NCBI RefSeq assembly: GCF_003387155.1
Contig: NZ_QUMT01000003.1
Coordinates: 708,233-772,232 of the forward strand
Direction: 5' to 3'
DNA: 64,000 nucleotides
Source: Roseateles depolymerans
Lineage (GTDB): Bacteria > Pseudomonadota > Gammaproteobacteria > Burkholderiales > Burkholderiaceae_C
Both the position numbers and the translations under genes were made by a program. Shown piece after piece: positions 35,997 through 45,648 of this stretch. The first letter of the stretch is position 1. Each line of letters opens with the position of its first letter. The notes under the pieces were generated by a model. The model was not told the DNA's origin. It searched no databases and worked only from the letters and a program-made list of their open reading frames with translations.

Positions 35997-38900
35997 ATGA
36001 ACCTCACCGAATTGTTCATCCGGCGGCCCGTCATGACGGTGCTGCTGAACATCGCGCTGGTCATCGGCGGCCTGGCCGCCTGGAGCCGCATTCCGGTGGC
36101 CGCGCTGCCCAGCTTCAACACGCCCATCATCAACGTGCAGGCCACACTGGCCGGGGCCAGCCCGGACACGATGGCCTCGTCGGTGGCGCTGCCGCTGGAG
36201 AAGCAGTTCTCCACCATCGCCGGCATCACCACCATCTCCTCGACCAACACCCTGGGCAACAGCTCGCTGACGCTGGAGTTCGATCCCTCCCGGGACATCG
36301 ACGCAGCGGCGGTGGACGTGCAGGCCGCGCTGTTCCGCGCGCTGCGCTCGCTGCCCACCGAGATGACGACACCGCCGTCCTACCGTAAGGTGAATCCCGC
36401 GGATGCGCCGGTGCTGCTGGTGGCGCTGACCTCGCCGTCGATCAACCTCTCCGAGCTCAATGACTATGCGGAGAACCTGATCACGCCCAGCCTGTCCACC
36501 ATCGACGGCGTGGCGCAGGTGTCGATCTACGGCCAGAAGCGTTATGCAGTGCGCATCAAGGCCCGCAACGAGCTGCTGCAGCAGCGCAACATCACCCTGG
36601 ACGAGCTGCAGGCCGCCATTCGCGGGGCCAATGCCAACACGCCGGTCGGCACGCTGGACGGCTCGCGCCAGACCCTGACCATCCAGGCCAACAAGCAGCT
36701 GCGCGACGCGCAGGCCTTCGGCGGCATCGTGGTGGCCACGCGCAATGGCGCGCCGGTCTTCCTGCGGGACGTGGCCGACGTGCAGGACAGCTTCGAGACG
36801 GTCAAGTCCTTCTCCAACTTCAACGGCGAGCGCTCCATCGTCCTGGCGGTGCAGCGGCAGCCGGATGCCAACACGGTGAAGGTGGTGGACGCGGTCAAGG
36901 ACATGCTGCCGCGCTTTGCCGCGCAGCTGCCGGCCTCGGTCAAGATGAGCACGCTCAACGACCGGTCGGTGTCGATCCGCGAGTCGCTGCATGATGTGTA
37001 TTTCACGCTGGCGCTGACCGTGGTGCTGGTGGTGATGGTCATCTTCCTGTTCCTGCGGCGGATGGTGGCCACGCTCATCCCGACGCTGTCGCTGCCCATC
37101 TCGCTGATCGGGGCGCTGACGCTGCTCTACGCGCTGGGCTACAGCCTGGACAACATTTCGCTGCTGGGCATCACGCTGGCGGTGGGGCTGGTGGTGGACG
37201 ATGCCATCGTGATGCTGGAGAACATCGTGCGGCATGTGGAGGACGGCATGGCGCCGTTCGACGCCGCCATCCGCGGGGCGCGGGAGATGTCCTTCACCAT
37301 CCTGTCCATCTCGATTTCGCTGGTGGCGGTGTTGATTCCGATCTTCTTTATGCCGGGGGTGATCGGGCTGCTGTTCCATGAGTTCGCGGTGGTGGTGTCG
37401 CTGGCCATTCTGGTGTCGGCGGTGGTGTCGCTGACCCTGGTGCCGATGCTGTGCAGCCGCTTTCTGAAGCATCACCATGAGGCGAAGGAAAACGCGCTGG
37501 GCCGCGTGTTCGAAGCAGGCTTTACCCGTCTGGTGAACTTCTACACCCGCACGCTGGACTGGGCGCTGGCCCATCGGATAATGGTCGGGGGCGTGGCGGT
37601 GTTGAGCTTCATCGCCAGCGCCTGGCTCTACATCGCGATTCCCAAAGGCTTTTTCCCCGAGGAAGACATTGGGCAGATCCAGGCAAGCACCGAAGCGTCG
37701 GAAGACATTTCCTTCGCGGCCATGACGGTGATGCAGGAGCGGGTGGCGGAGATCGTCAAGAACAATCCGGCGGTGGCCAGTGTGTCCGCCGCGGTGGGTG
37801 GCGGGGGTGGGGGCGGTCAGGTCAACACCGGGCGTCTGTTCATCAACCTCAAGCCGCGCGGGGAACGGCCGGCGATGCCGCAGGTGCTGGAGTCGCTGCG
37901 CAAGGACCTGCGGGCCGTGCCCGGCATCGCCGTGTATCTGCGGCCGGTGCAGAACTTGCAGCTGGGGGGGCGGCAGTCCAAGAGCCGCTATCAGTTCACG
38001 CTGCAGTCGGTCAGCGCGGGGGAGCTCAACAGTTGGGCGGAGAAGCTGCAGGGCAAGCTCAAGGCGGATCCGATCTTTCGGGATGTGACGAGCGATTCGC
38101 AGTTGCGCGGGCTGCAGGCGAATCTGGTCATCGATCGGGAACGCGCGACGCTGCTGGGCGTGCAGATGCAGGATCTGCGCAATGCGCTCTACAGCGCTTT
38201 TGGCGAGCGTCAGGTGTCCAGCATTTATGCGGAGAGCAATACCTATCAGGTGATCATGGAAGCGACCGATGGGGATCGGTTGAGTGAAGACGCGTTCAGC
38301 AGGATTTATCTGCGCGGCAAGAACGACACGATGGTGCCATTGACGGCCTTCGCGAGCGTGAAGCGGGAGTTGGGGCCGACGGCGGTGAACCATCAGGGGC
38401 AGTTGCAGGCGGTGACGCTCAGCTTCAACCTGGCGCCGGACGTGCCGCTGGGGCAGGCGACCGGCAAGGTGGATGGCTATGCGCAGGAGATCGGTCTGCC
38501 GCCGACCATCATCACCAGTTATGGCGGGGATGCGGCTGTGTTCAAGGACTCGCAGGGCGGGCAGTTGATGCTGATCGTGCTGGCGGTGGCCGTCATTTAT
38601 GTGCTGCTGGGCGTGCTGTATGAGAGCTACATCCATCCGATCACCATCCTGGCAGGCCTGCCGTCGGCCGCGGTGGGGGCGCTGATCACGCTGGAGTTGG
38701 CCGGCATGGAGCTGACGGTGATCGCCACCATCGGCATCCTGATGCTGGTGGGCATCGTGAAGAAGAACGCGATCATGATGATCGACTTCGCGCTGGATGC
38801 GCAGCGTAACGGCGGGATGTCGCCGGCCGAGGCGATCCGAGAGGCCTGCATTCTGCGCTTCCGGCCGATCATGATGACCACGTTGGCCGCGCTGATGGGT

Positions 38901-39137
38901 GCGTTGCCGATTGCGCTGGGGCTGGGGGCAGGGGCGGAATTGCGTCAGCCGCTGGGCCTGGCAGTGGTCGGCGGGCTGATCCTGTCGCAGGCGGTGACGC
39001 TCTACATCACGCCCGTCATCTATCTGGCACTGGACCGCTTCAGCGGGACCGGGCCGGATACGCGGGAAGTGGCGCCGACGCGGTTGACGGAACATCCGGT
39101 CGCGCCTGCGCATCCTTTGCCGGGGCAAGCGGACTGA
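35997..39137 (+). CDS. RND multidrug efflux transporter (HAE1 family, MdtB/AcrB type)
   Basis: A 1046-residue inner-membrane proton antiporter. It starts MNLTELFIRRPVMTVLLNIA and shows the two-fold RND layout: a membrane domain, a large periplasmic loop, then a repeat. The proton-relay Asp pair is present in TM4 (AVGLVVDDAIVMLENIVRHV), and TM10 has the conserved Lys/Asn region GIVKKNAIMMIDFAL. The similarity looks closer to MdtB/MdtC than to AcrB. No outer-membrane factor gene follows, so a TolC-like protein must be supplied from elsewhere. The stop is 120 bp before hairpin element C. Confidence 0.94.
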   Translation: MNLTELFIRRPVMTVLLNIALVIGGLAAWSRIPVAALPSFNTPIINVQATLAGASPDTMASSVALPLEKQFSTIAGITTISSTNTLGNSSLTLEFDPSRDIDAAAVDVQAALFRALRSLPTEMTTPPSYRKVNPADAPVLLVALTSPSINLSELNDYAENLITPSLSTIDGVAQVSIYGQKRYAVRIKARNELLQQRNITLDELQAAIRGANANTPVGTLDGSRQTLTIQANKQLRDAQAFGGIVVATRNGAPVFLRDVADVQDSFETVKSFSNFNGERSIVLAVQRQPDANTVKVVDAVKDMLPRFAAQLPASVKMSTLNDRSVSIRESLHDVYFTLALTVVLVVMVIFLFLRRMVATLIPTLSLPISLIGALTLLYALGYSLDNISLLGITLAVGLVVDDAIVMLENIVRHVEDGMAPFDAAIRGAREMSFTILSISISLVAVLIPIFFMPGVIGLLFHEFAVVVSLAILVSAVVSLTLVPMLCSRFLKHHHEAKENALGRVFEAGFTRLVNFYTRTLDWALAHRIMVGGVAVLSFIASAWLYIAIPKGFFPEEDIGQIQASTEASEDISFAAMTVMQERVAEIVKNNPAVASVSAAVGGGGGGGQVNTGRLFINLKPRGERPAMPQVLESLRKDLRAVPGIAVYLRPVQNLQLGGRQSKSRYQFTLQSVSAGELNSWAEKLQGKLKADPIFRDVTSDSQLRGLQANLVIDRERATLLGVQMQDLRNALYSAFGERQVSSIYAESNTYQVIMEATDGDRLSEDAFSRIYLRGKNDTMVPLTAFASVKRELGPTAVNHQGQLQAVTLSFNLAPDVPLGQATGKVDGYAQEIGLPPTIITSYGGDAAVFKDSQGGQLMLIVLAVAVIYVLLGVLYESYIHPITILAGLPSAAVGALITLELAGMELTVIATIGILMLVGIVKKNAIMMIDFALDAQRNGGMSPAEAIREACILRFRPIMMTTLAALMGALPIALGLGAGAELRQPLGLAVVGGLILSQAVTLYITPVIYLALDRFSGTGPDTREVAPTRLTEHPVAPAHPLPGQAD

Positions 39138-39257
39138 CGTTCGGCATCGAGGCCGCAAGGGGATCGAGGCGCGGTGGCTGTCAGCTCACTGCGCCGCTGG
39201 GGGGCGTAGGGATCGGGTGACTGTGCTGGAAGGGGCAAGGTTTTGGCTGACTGCGCT

Positions 39258-39355
39258 GGAAGGCGCAGGGGCAGGCACCTTTTGCTTCATGTCCTCCGCC
39301 CCTTTCGGGGCTCCCCCTTTTACTTCCGCAAAAGGCACCCGCCCCTGCCCCTTCC
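39258..39355. repeat. Large nested hairpin element, copy C
   Basis: 28-bp inverted arms with four mismatches (39258-39285 and 39328-39355) enclose a 42-nt loop beginning TTCATGTCC and ending TTTTACTTCC, with inner hairpin GCCCC-TTTC-GGGGC. The loop frame matches copies A and B. It sits between the convergent efflux gene and the phosphatase gene. Just upstream a 20-bp motif like TGACTGTGCTGGAAGG occurs twice. The rest of this 386-bp gap holds no evident gene. Confidence 0.85.
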
Positions 39356-39523
39356 GGCATCCAGCGTGGCCACGAGGCACGGCGCTAATCGTCGCAACAT
39401 GCCTCTTGAAAAGCCTGGTCGTCTGGGTGCGGCGCACGCCCTCTCGCGCGAGGCCGTCAGCGGCTGGACCTCACAACATCCGAGACGGCGGTGGGCTCTG
39501 CGGGACGCAGACGTGGGCCCCTG

Positions 39524-40003
39524 CTAGTCCGAAGTGAAGTGGCGCATCAGCGCCGCAGGCGCCGGCCAGGCCTGCGTCCGGGCCTCGATCAGGTCCAGTA
39601 CACGCTCGAAACCCTCGGCCGTGCCAAAGTAAGGATCGGGCACTTCGTCTCGGCCCAGGCCCGTCATGCCCTGCAGAAACAGCGCTAGGTGGGCGGGCGA
39701 GCGGGCAGGACGAACCGACTCCAGGCCACGTAGCACCTCACGGTCCATGGCCAGCAGCAGGTCGAATTCGTCGAAGTCTTCGGGGCGCACGCGCCTTGAT
39801 CTCCAGCGGCGGTCCAGTCCGTAGCTGCGGGCGTGCAGCGCCTGCAGCGCACGCTTGTCCGCCTCCTGTCGGCGCGACGAGGCCCAGACGCCAGCCGATG
39901 CCACCTGCGTCAGGCCCAGTCGCGTCGCATGGTCCCGCAGCACAGCCTCGGCCATGGGAGAGCGGCACAGATTGGCTGCGCAGACGATGAGGAGACGGGT
40001 CAC
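39524..40003 (-). CDS. Low-molecular-weight protein-tyrosine phosphatase
   Basis: A 159-residue LMW-PTP with the signature loop at the N-terminus, VCAANLCRSPMAEA (Cys8 and Arg in C-x5-R), and the general-acid Asp in VPDPYFG. Such enzymes often act with tyrosine kinases of exopolysaccharide synthesis, but no such genes are here. The start is GTG at 40003. It lies 48 bp downstream of rpe on the same strand. Confidence 0.92.
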   Translation of the reverse strand: MTRLLIVCAANLCRSPMAEAVLRDHATRLGLTQVASAGVWASSRRQEADKRALQALHARSYGLDRRWRSRRVRPEDFDEFDLLLAMDREVLRGLESVRPARSPAHLALFLQGMTGLGRDEVPDPYFGTAEGFERVLDLIEARTQAWPAPAALMRHFTSD

Positions 40004-40051
40004 GTGCGAGTGGCGGGCTGGTGTGCGGGTGGGCCTGGTCGTCGAGTCCGC

Positions 40052-40738
40052 TCAGCGTGCCAGCTCGGCGCGCATGGCGTCGATGACAGCCTTGTAGTCC
40101 GGCTTGCCGAAGATGGCGGAGCCCGCAACGAAGGTGTCCGCGCCCGCGTCAGCGATTTCGCGGATGTTGTCCACCTTCACGCCGCCGTCGATCTCCAGGC
40201 GGATGTCGCGGCCGCTGGCCAGAATCATGGCCTTGGCTTGCTGCAGCTTCTTCAGTGCGGAAGGGATGAAGCTTTGGCCGCCGAAGCCAGGGTTGACGCT
40301 CATGATCAGCACCAGATCGACCTTGTCGATCACCCACTCCAGCACGTCCAGTGGCGTGCCAGGGTTGAAGACCAGGCCCGCCTTGGCGCCCTCGCCCTTG
40401 ATCAGTTGCAGGGTGCGGTCCACGTGCTGGCTGGCTTCCGGGTGGAAGCTCACCAGGTCCGCGCCGGCCCGGCAGAAGGCCTGGGCCAGGGCATCCACCG
40501 GCTGCACCATCAGGTGCACATCGATCGGGGCAGGCGTGCCGTCCGGCTTGACCGCATGCTTCTTCAGCGCTTCGCAGACCATCGGGCCGAAGGTCAGGTT
40601 GGGCACGTAATGGTTGTCCATCACGTCGAAATGAATCCAGTCCGCGCCAGCAGCCAGGACCTGCCGGACTTCCGCGCCCAGGTTGGCGAAATCGGCGGAA
40701 AGGATGCTGGGGGCGATGCGATGGGTGGGAGGCGTCAT
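40052..40738 (-). CDS. rpe: Ribulose-phosphate 3-epimerase
   Basis: A 228-residue TIM-barrel enzyme that interconverts ribulose 5-phosphate and xylulose 5-phosphate. It shows [57 protein letters not shown] and [11 protein letters not shown]. The ATG at 40738 begins just before the conserved APSILSAD; the open frame upstream is noncoding. Confidence 0.96.
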   Translation of the reverse strand: MTPPTHRIAPSILSADFANLGAEVRQVLAAGADWIHFDVMDNHYVPNLTFGPMVCEALKKHAVKPDGTPAPIDVHLMVQPVDALAQAFCRAGADLVSFHPEASQHVDRTLQLIKGEGAKAGLVFNPGTPLDVLEWVIDKVDLVLIMSVNPGFGGQSFIPSALKKLQQAKAMILASGRDIRLEIDGGVKVDNIREIADAGADTFVAGSAIFGKPDYKAVIDAMRAELAR

Positions 40739-40833
40739 GACGAAGGAGCCGCAGGCGGCGTGGCACGGGAAAGTCCGTGATTGTAGAAAGGCCGGTCCCA
40801 GCCGGTGCAGTCCAGGGCCATGGCGCGCGCCCG

Positions 40834-41739
40834 CTAGCGGTAACGATCCACGATGCGGGCGAGTTCCCCGCTCGTTTGCAGGTGGCGCAACCTCTCGGCC
40901 AGTCGGTCCACCACCGCCTGAGGCAGGCGGCGGGACACCGCCACGAGCTGCGGTTGTTCGTCGAAAGCAAACGGGCCGAATTCGACCAAGCGCTCGTCGA
41001 TGCCAGCAATGCGCAAGGCATGCCGCAAGGCCATGTCCTGTCCGTAGACGGCATCGGCGCGCTCCCGCAGCAGCAGGTTCACCGCGTCCACCTCCGACTT
41101 GGCAGCCTCCACATGATTCACATCCGCCTGCTGCAGCGACACCGCCAGCTGGCTGCCCTGCACCAGCAACACCGGCTTGCGCCGGGCAAAGGCTCGCAGC
41201 GCGGTCCAGGACATGGGAGCCGGCGTGCCCGCCCGCACCAGCAGCACGTGACGCACGCGGTAGAGCGGCGTGGGCAGGAAGCGCATCATTTCCCGGCGAC
41301 GCTCCGAAGGCAGCATGCACAGGAAGATGTCCAGTTCGTTCGTGGCCAGCATGAGCTCGAGCCGCCGCAGCGGCACCAGCCGGTCCAGGCCCGAGAGATG
41401 CAGCTGCGGATCGGCCTGCTGCAGCGCCATGGCCACCTCGGCACATAAACCTGGATGTTGCGGGTCGCCAGGCGCAAACTTGAGGGGAGACCCGCTCTGG
41501 GCCGCCGTGCGCAGGGTCAGCGGCGGCAGGCTGGTCCCGAAGGCCGATGCAGAGGACATTGCTGCAGAGGACGTCGAAACAGGTGTCGCCGACGCAGGTG
41601 ACGCGGGCTCGGCCGGGGCTGCGGCGAACGCCAGGCCGGCACCGCCCAGCCCAGGGACCCAGGCCAACCAGGACAGCAGCCCACGCCGCGACACACGGTG
41701 GGGGAACGTCACATCGGCCGAACCCTGAGGTGTCTCCAT
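40834..41739 (-). CDS. Periplasmic solute-binding protein, family 3-like
   Basis: A 301-residue exported protein. Its N-terminus has a twin-arginine-like signal ([20 protein letters not shown]) followed by an Ala/Ser-rich stretch. The mature part resembles SBP_bac_3 amino-acid-binding domains: [15 protein letters not shown] at the start, [17 protein letters not shown] in the middle and [18 protein letters not shown] near the end. It has no transporter partner nearby, so it may be an orphan sensor-type protein, as in many betaproteobacteria. It is divergent from apaG, with 57 bp between the start codons. Confidence 0.75.
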   Translation of the reverse strand: METPQGSADVTFPHRVSRRGLLSWLAWVPGLGGAGLAFAAAPAEPASPASATPVSTSSAAMSSASAFGTSLPPLTLRTAAQSGSPLKFAPGDPQHPGLCAEVAMALQQADPQLHLSGLDRLVPLRRLELMLATNELDIFLCMLPSERRREMMRFLPTPLYRVRHVLLVRAGTPAPMSWTALRAFARRKPVLLVQGSQLAVSLQQADVNHVEAAKSEVDAVNLLLRERADAVYGQDMALRHALRIAGIDERLVEFGPFAFDEQPQLVAVSRRLPQAVVDRLAERLRHLQTSGELARIVDRYR

Positions 41740-41783
41740 AAGATCTGCAGTCTTGTGGGGGCCAGCATAAACCAAGCCCACCC

Positions 41784-41789
41784 TAGAAT
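41784..41789 (+). promoter_or_regulatory. -10 element of a probable leaderless apaG transcript
   Basis: TAGAAT lies 7 nt before the apaG ATG, and no Shine-Dalgarno exists. The stretch CTAGAATCG is the same as at psuK (32197-32205). Confidence 0.5.
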
Positions 41790-41796
41790 CGATCCA

Positions 41797-42171
41797 ATGG
41801 CACATCCGCACTTTCACTGCACCGTCGTCGTTGAACCGCTGGCCGAGCAGACCTTCCCTGATCGCGGCCAGTACGCCTTCAGCTACACCATCACCATCGA
41901 GAACCGCGGCGATGTCGCCGCCCAGCTGATCGGCCGGCACTGGACCATCACCGATGCCAACGGCCACGAGCAGGAAGTCCACGGCCTGGCAGTCGTCGGC
42001 CATCAGCCGCTGCTGCAGCCCGGCGAACGCTTTCAGTACAGCTCCTGGGCGCAGATCGCCACCAAGCAAGGCAGCATGAGCGGCCGCTATCTGTGCGTCA
42101 CCGACACCGCGGACGTCTTCTATGCCGACGTGCCCGAATTCCTGCTGGCCGAGGCCGGCTCGCTGCACTGA
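41797..42171 (+). CDS. apaG: ApaG domain protein (Co2+/Mg2+ efflux protein family)
   Basis: A 124-residue beta-sandwich protein. The family blocks are YAFSYTITIENRGDVAAQLIGRHW, VVGHQPLLQPGERFQYSSW and GSMSGRYLCVT. ApaG is linked by genetics to Co2+/Mg2+ and diadenosine nucleotide metabolism, but its biochemical role is uncertain. The stop overlaps the next start as TGATG. Confidence 0.93.
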   Translation: MAHPHFHCTVVVEPLAEQTFPDRGQYAFSYTITIENRGDVAAQLIGRHWTITDANGHEQEVHGLAVVGHQPLLQPGERFQYSSWAQIATKQGSMSGRYLCVTDTADVFYADVPEFLLAEAGSLH

Positions 42172-44174
42172 TGCTGAAACTGCGCGGTTGGGACCTCACG
42201 GCGCTGCTCAATGCAGCCCATCCACAGGCGCCGCTGGCTGAACGCAATCTCTGGCTGGTCCGGCTCGTGGACTGGCTGCGCCGCGCGCCGATCAAGGACG
42301 TGCGGGCCGGTGCTCAGCCCGCCGCCGCTTCGGACACCACGCCCCTGCCCGTGCGGCGCCTGCGGCATCTCCTCACCCTGCTGGAACGCCATCCGGACCA
42401 TGCCCAGGCCTTCGCCGGGGTGATGGCCAGCGTCTGGGCCGAGACCGACGCCATCAGCCTCTTCGCCGAAGTGGGCTTCGCGCCGCGCATGGCGCTGTGG
42501 GGCGAGTTCCTGGGTCGCCTGCGCCGCCGCCTGCTGCCGATGACAGCCGACACGCGCGACCTGGCCGAGCTGTTTGAGCTGCTGTTCCATGACGAGCGCG
42601 ATGCCGACTGGATCAACGCGATCGACGACGAGCTGCTCGAGCGGCTGAGCCTGCTGTTCGCCGGGGCCCCGGAGGGCGACTGGCGCGAGGAGATGCGCAG
42701 CGCCATCACCGTGCTGGTGAGCGCGGTGCGGTCGGCGGGCCTGTCGGGTGCGCTGCGAGTGCGCATGGATCCCAAGCGGCTCGTCAGCCGTCCGTTCCGG
42801 AACCTGGCCACGGCCTGGGAACGGGTGGAGCATTCACTGGAAGATGGAGACCCGACCCACCTGCCCGCCCAGTTGCAATATCTGCGGGCGCTGATGGATG
42901 AGTGCCGCGCGGCGGTCGCCTCGGTGCCGGACCATCTGGAGGAACACGGCGTCTCGGTGGACCTGATGTTCGGCGTGGAGCAGATGCAGGCGCGGCTGCG
43001 TCGCATCGAGGAACTGCTGGACTGCCTGCTGGCCGCCCATCCGCGTCGCGAGCTGCTGCGCCTGGTGTCCAACCTGGTGCAGGTGGTGCATGAGCGCCGC
43101 AGCATCCGCACGCTGTTCGGTCGCCACTATTCGCTGCTGGCCCGCAAGGTGGCCGAGCGCAGCGCGGAGACCGGGGAGCACTACATCACCCGCAACCGCG
43201 AGGAATACGGGGACATGCTGCGCCGCGCCGGCGGCGGCGGCGTGGTGATCGCGGGGACCACCTTTGCCAAGTTCGCCATCATGGCGGTGGGCCTGTCGGC
43301 ATTCTGGGGCGGCTTCTGGGCGGGGGTGAACTACGCCCTGAGCTTCGTGATCATCCACCTGCTGCACTGGACGGTGGCCACCAAGCAGCCGGCCATGACC
43401 GCCCCAGCCCTGGCCGAGAAGCTGCGCCATATCGACAGCGATGCAGGCCTGCAGAGCTTCGTGGATGAGGTGGCCCACCTCTTCCGGTCGCAGACCGCCG
43501 GCATCATCGGCAACCTGGCACTGGCCGCGCCGATGGTGCTGAGTGTGCAGCTGCTGGCGCTGCTGGTCTTTGGCCGGCCGCTGGTGGATGCGAAGGAAGC
43601 CGACCATGTCCTGCACAGCCTCACCGTGCTGGGGCCGACCCTGGTGTTTGCCGCCTGTACCGGGGTGCTGCTGTTCCTCTCCAGCCTGATCGCGGGCTGG
43701 GTGGAGAACTGGTTCGTCTTCTTCCGGCTGGACAGCGCCATCGCCTGGAATCCGCGCATCGTCGCGCTGGTGGGCAGCAACCGGGCCAAGCGCTGGGCGC
43801 AGTGGTGGCGGGAGAACATCTCCGGCCTCACCGCCAACATCAGCCTGGGCCTGATGCTGGGGCTGGTGCCGGCGCTGCTGGGATTCTTCGGGGTGCCGCT
43901 GGAAGCGCGTCACGTGACCTTGTCCACCGGCCAGCTGGCAGCGGCGGCCGGCGCGCTGGGCACCGACGTGGTCAAGCACTGGCCCTTCTGGTCCTGCGTC
44001 ATCGGCATCCTGGGCACCGGGCTGCTCAACGTGGGGGTCAGCTTCACGCTCGCCTTCCGGGTGGCGCTGCGGTCACGCGGCATCAAGCTGGCCGATCGCC
44101 GACGGGTGCGCGCGGCCATCTGGGCCCGCATCTGGTCCCGGCCGCTCAGCTTCTTCCTGCCGCCCAGGGGTTAG
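42171..44174 (+). CDS. Site-specific recombinase (Gcr/SpecificRecomb family) membrane protein
   Basis: A 667-residue protein of the family named after the Neisseria gonorrhoeae gcr product. The N-terminal half is helical and polar (HLLTLLERHPDHAQAFAGVM, LFELLFHDERDADWINAIDD). The C-terminal half has at least six hydrophobic segments (GTTFAKFAIMAVGLSAFWGG, then WVENWFVFFRLDSAIAWNPR). No serine- or tyrosine-recombinase active site is visible, so the family name may not describe its job. It is translationally coupled to apaG. Confidence 0.85.
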   Translation: MLKLRGWDLTALLNAAHPQAPLAERNLWLVRLVDWLRRAPIKDVRAGAQPAAASDTTPLPVRRLRHLLTLLERHPDHAQAFAGVMASVWAETDAISLFAEVGFAPRMALWGEFLGRLRRRLLPMTADTRDLAELFELLFHDERDADWINAIDDELLERLSLLFAGAPEGDWREEMRSAITVLVSAVRSAGLSGALRVRMDPKRLVSRPFRNLATAWERVEHSLEDGDPTHLPAQLQYLRALMDECRAAVASVPDHLEEHGVSVDLMFGVEQMQARLRRIEELLDCLLAAHPRRELLRLVSNLVQVVHERRSIRTLFGRHYSLLARKVAERSAETGEHYITRNREEYGDMLRRAGGGGVVIAGTTFAKFAIMAVGLSAFWGGFWAGVNYALSFVIIHLLHWTVATKQPAMTAPALAEKLRHIDSDAGLQSFVDEVAHLFRSQTAGIIGNLALAAPMVLSVQLLALLVFGRPLVDAKEADHVLHSLTVLGPTLVFAACTGVLLFLSSLIAGWVENWFVFFRLDSAIAWNPRIVALVGSNRAKRWAQWWRENISGLTANISLGLMLGLVPALLGFFGVPLEARHVTLSTGQLAAAAGALGTDVVKHWPFWSCVIGILGTGLLNVGVSFTLAFRVALRSRGIKLADRRRVRAAIWARIWSRPLSFFLPPRG

Positions 44175-44193
44175 TCCGGCAATGACAGGGCGC

Positions 44194-44310
44194 TCACCGC
44201 TCGGAATCATCCGGGCGTTCGCCCCCTTTGCGGCCGGCGAACATCGTCCACCAGACAATGAAGATCAGCAGCGCCAACGCGCCCATCGCCTCCAGCAGAA
44301 TCACGCTCAT
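44194..44310 (-). CDS. Small single-span membrane protein, 38 aa
   Basis: The reading frame starts MSVILLEAMGALALLIFIVW and ends in a charged tail (GRKGGERPDDSER). This is one membrane helix with a positive-then-acidic C-terminus. AAGGAGA lies 12-13 nt before the ATG. It sits head-to-head with mltA. It resembles small conserved proteins found by mltA in related bacteria, as far as I recall. The function is unknown. Confidence 0.55.
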   Translation of the reverse strand: MSVILLEAMGALALLIFIVWWTMFAGRKGGERPDDSER

Positions 44311-44362
44311 GATGTATTGCGGTCTCCTTCGCCCGGGCTCTGAGGTCCTTCGAAACGTCCAG

Positions 44363-45625
44363 GTGGGCCCGGGTCGCATCGGCCGCCTGACAGCGGTCGC
44401 GGCGATTCTAGGCCTGCTGGCCGCCTGTGGTGCACCGCCGGTCGTGCGGGAACCCGGCGCAAAGCCTTCCGTATCCCCTGCTGCGTCGCCTCCTGTGCCG
44501 GCAGCGGGATCTCGGTCAGCGGGCGCGGCCGCGCCGCCGCCCGCTTCCACGGTGCCACCTTCGCCGGCAGCCCGCGTGCCTGTGGACCCTGCACGCCTGC
44601 TCAATGGCGATGTGGACGCCACGCCGCGCCGGACCCTCGCCCGTGAGCGATCACGCTGGGTGGAGGCGGCCTGGGATGAACTGCCCGGCTGGGGGCAGGA
44701 CCGGGCCCTGGAATGGTGGCCGGCGCTGCTGCGCGGTTGCGAGCGTCCGATGCCCGGCTGGACGTCCTTCTGCGCCGAAGCCCTGCGGCTGCGGCCCAGT
44801 GATGACTGGGTGATCACCACCTGGCTGATGAGACGCCTGCAGCCTTACCGGGTGGAGTCGCCGGAGGGGGATCCCAACGGACTGGCCACCGGCTACTACG
44901 AGCCGCAGCTGGAAGCCCGCCGCCAGACCGGCGGTGATTTCCGGGTACCGCTGCTGGCGCCGCCGCAGGACCTGGCGGCCCGCAAGCCCTACGACACCCG
45001 CCAGCAAATCGAAAGCAGCAGCCGGCTCAACCGCTTCAGCCTGGCCTGGGTGCAGGACCCGCTGGATGCGCTGGTGATGCAGATCCAGGGCAGCGGCCGG
45101 CTGCGGCTGACCGAGGCCGACGGCAGCAGCCGCTGGGTGCGGCTGTCCTTTGCGGCGCACAACGAGCAGCCCTACCGGTCGGTGGGGCAATGGCTGGTGG
45201 CGCAAGGGGAATTGCGACCGGGCGAAGCGTCCTGGCCGCTGATCAAGGACTGGGCGCGCCGCAATCCGCAGCGGGTGAAGGATGCGCTGTGGGCCAATCC
45301 GCGATATGTGTTTTTCCGGGAGGAACCGCTGCTGGACCCGGCCGTGGGGCCCAAGGGGGGCCAGGGCGTGCCATTGACGCCAGGCCGATCCATTGCCGTG
45401 GACAAGGCCAGCGTGCCCTACGGCACGCCGGTCTGGCTGGATACGACGGAGCCCCTGTCCCCCACACCGCTGCGCCGCCTGGTGATGGCGCAGGACACCG
45501 GGGCGGCCATCACCGGTGCGGTGCGGGCCGACTTCTTCTGGGGCTGGGGCGATCAGGCCGAGGCGCAGGCGGGCCGCATGAAGCAGCCGCTGCGCATGTG
45601 GGTGCTGTGGCCGCGGGACAGCTGA
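44363..45625 (+). CDS. mltA: Membrane-bound lytic murein transglycosylase A
   Basis: An outer-membrane lipoprotein that cleaves peptidoglycan between MurNAc and GlcNAc. The lipobox LLAAC ends an about 21-residue signal, followed by a Pro/Ala-rich tether. The MltA domain has ATGYYEPQLEARR and VMQIQGSGRLRLTEADGSS. The C-terminal 3D domain has the catalytic Asp in MAQDTGAAITGAVRADFFWG. The length from a GTG at 44363 is 420 residues, which gives an ideal lipoprotein signal. An ATG at 44309 is possible, but would add 18 residues and abut the divergent small gene. Confidence 0.9.
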   Translation: MGPGRIGRLTAVAAILGLLAACGAPPVVREPGAKPSVSPAASPPVPAAGSRSAGAAAPPPASTVPPSPAARVPVDPARLLNGDVDATPRRTLARERSRWVEAAWDELPGWGQDRALEWWPALLRGCERPMPGWTSFCAEALRLRPSDDWVITTWLMRRLQPYRVESPEGDPNGLATGYYEPQLEARRQTGGDFRVPLLAPPQDLAARKPYDTRQQIESSSRLNRFSLAWVQDPLDALVMQIQGSGRLRLTEADGSSRWVRLSFAAHNEQPYRSVGQWLVAQGELRPGEASWPLIKDWARRNPQRVKDALWANPRYVFFREEPLLDPAVGPKGGQGVPLTPGRSIAVDKASVPYGTPVWLDTTEPLSPTPLRRLVMAQDTGAAITGAVRADFFWGWGDQAEAQAGRMKQPLRMWVLWPRDS

Positions 45626-45648
45626 GCAGCACCGCTGGGCGGTGGGGC

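Noticed and set aside
35745..39158. Long minus-strand frame opposite the RND pump
   Set aside because: His/Arg-rich composition, no domains, and full overlap with an unmistakable RND transporter.
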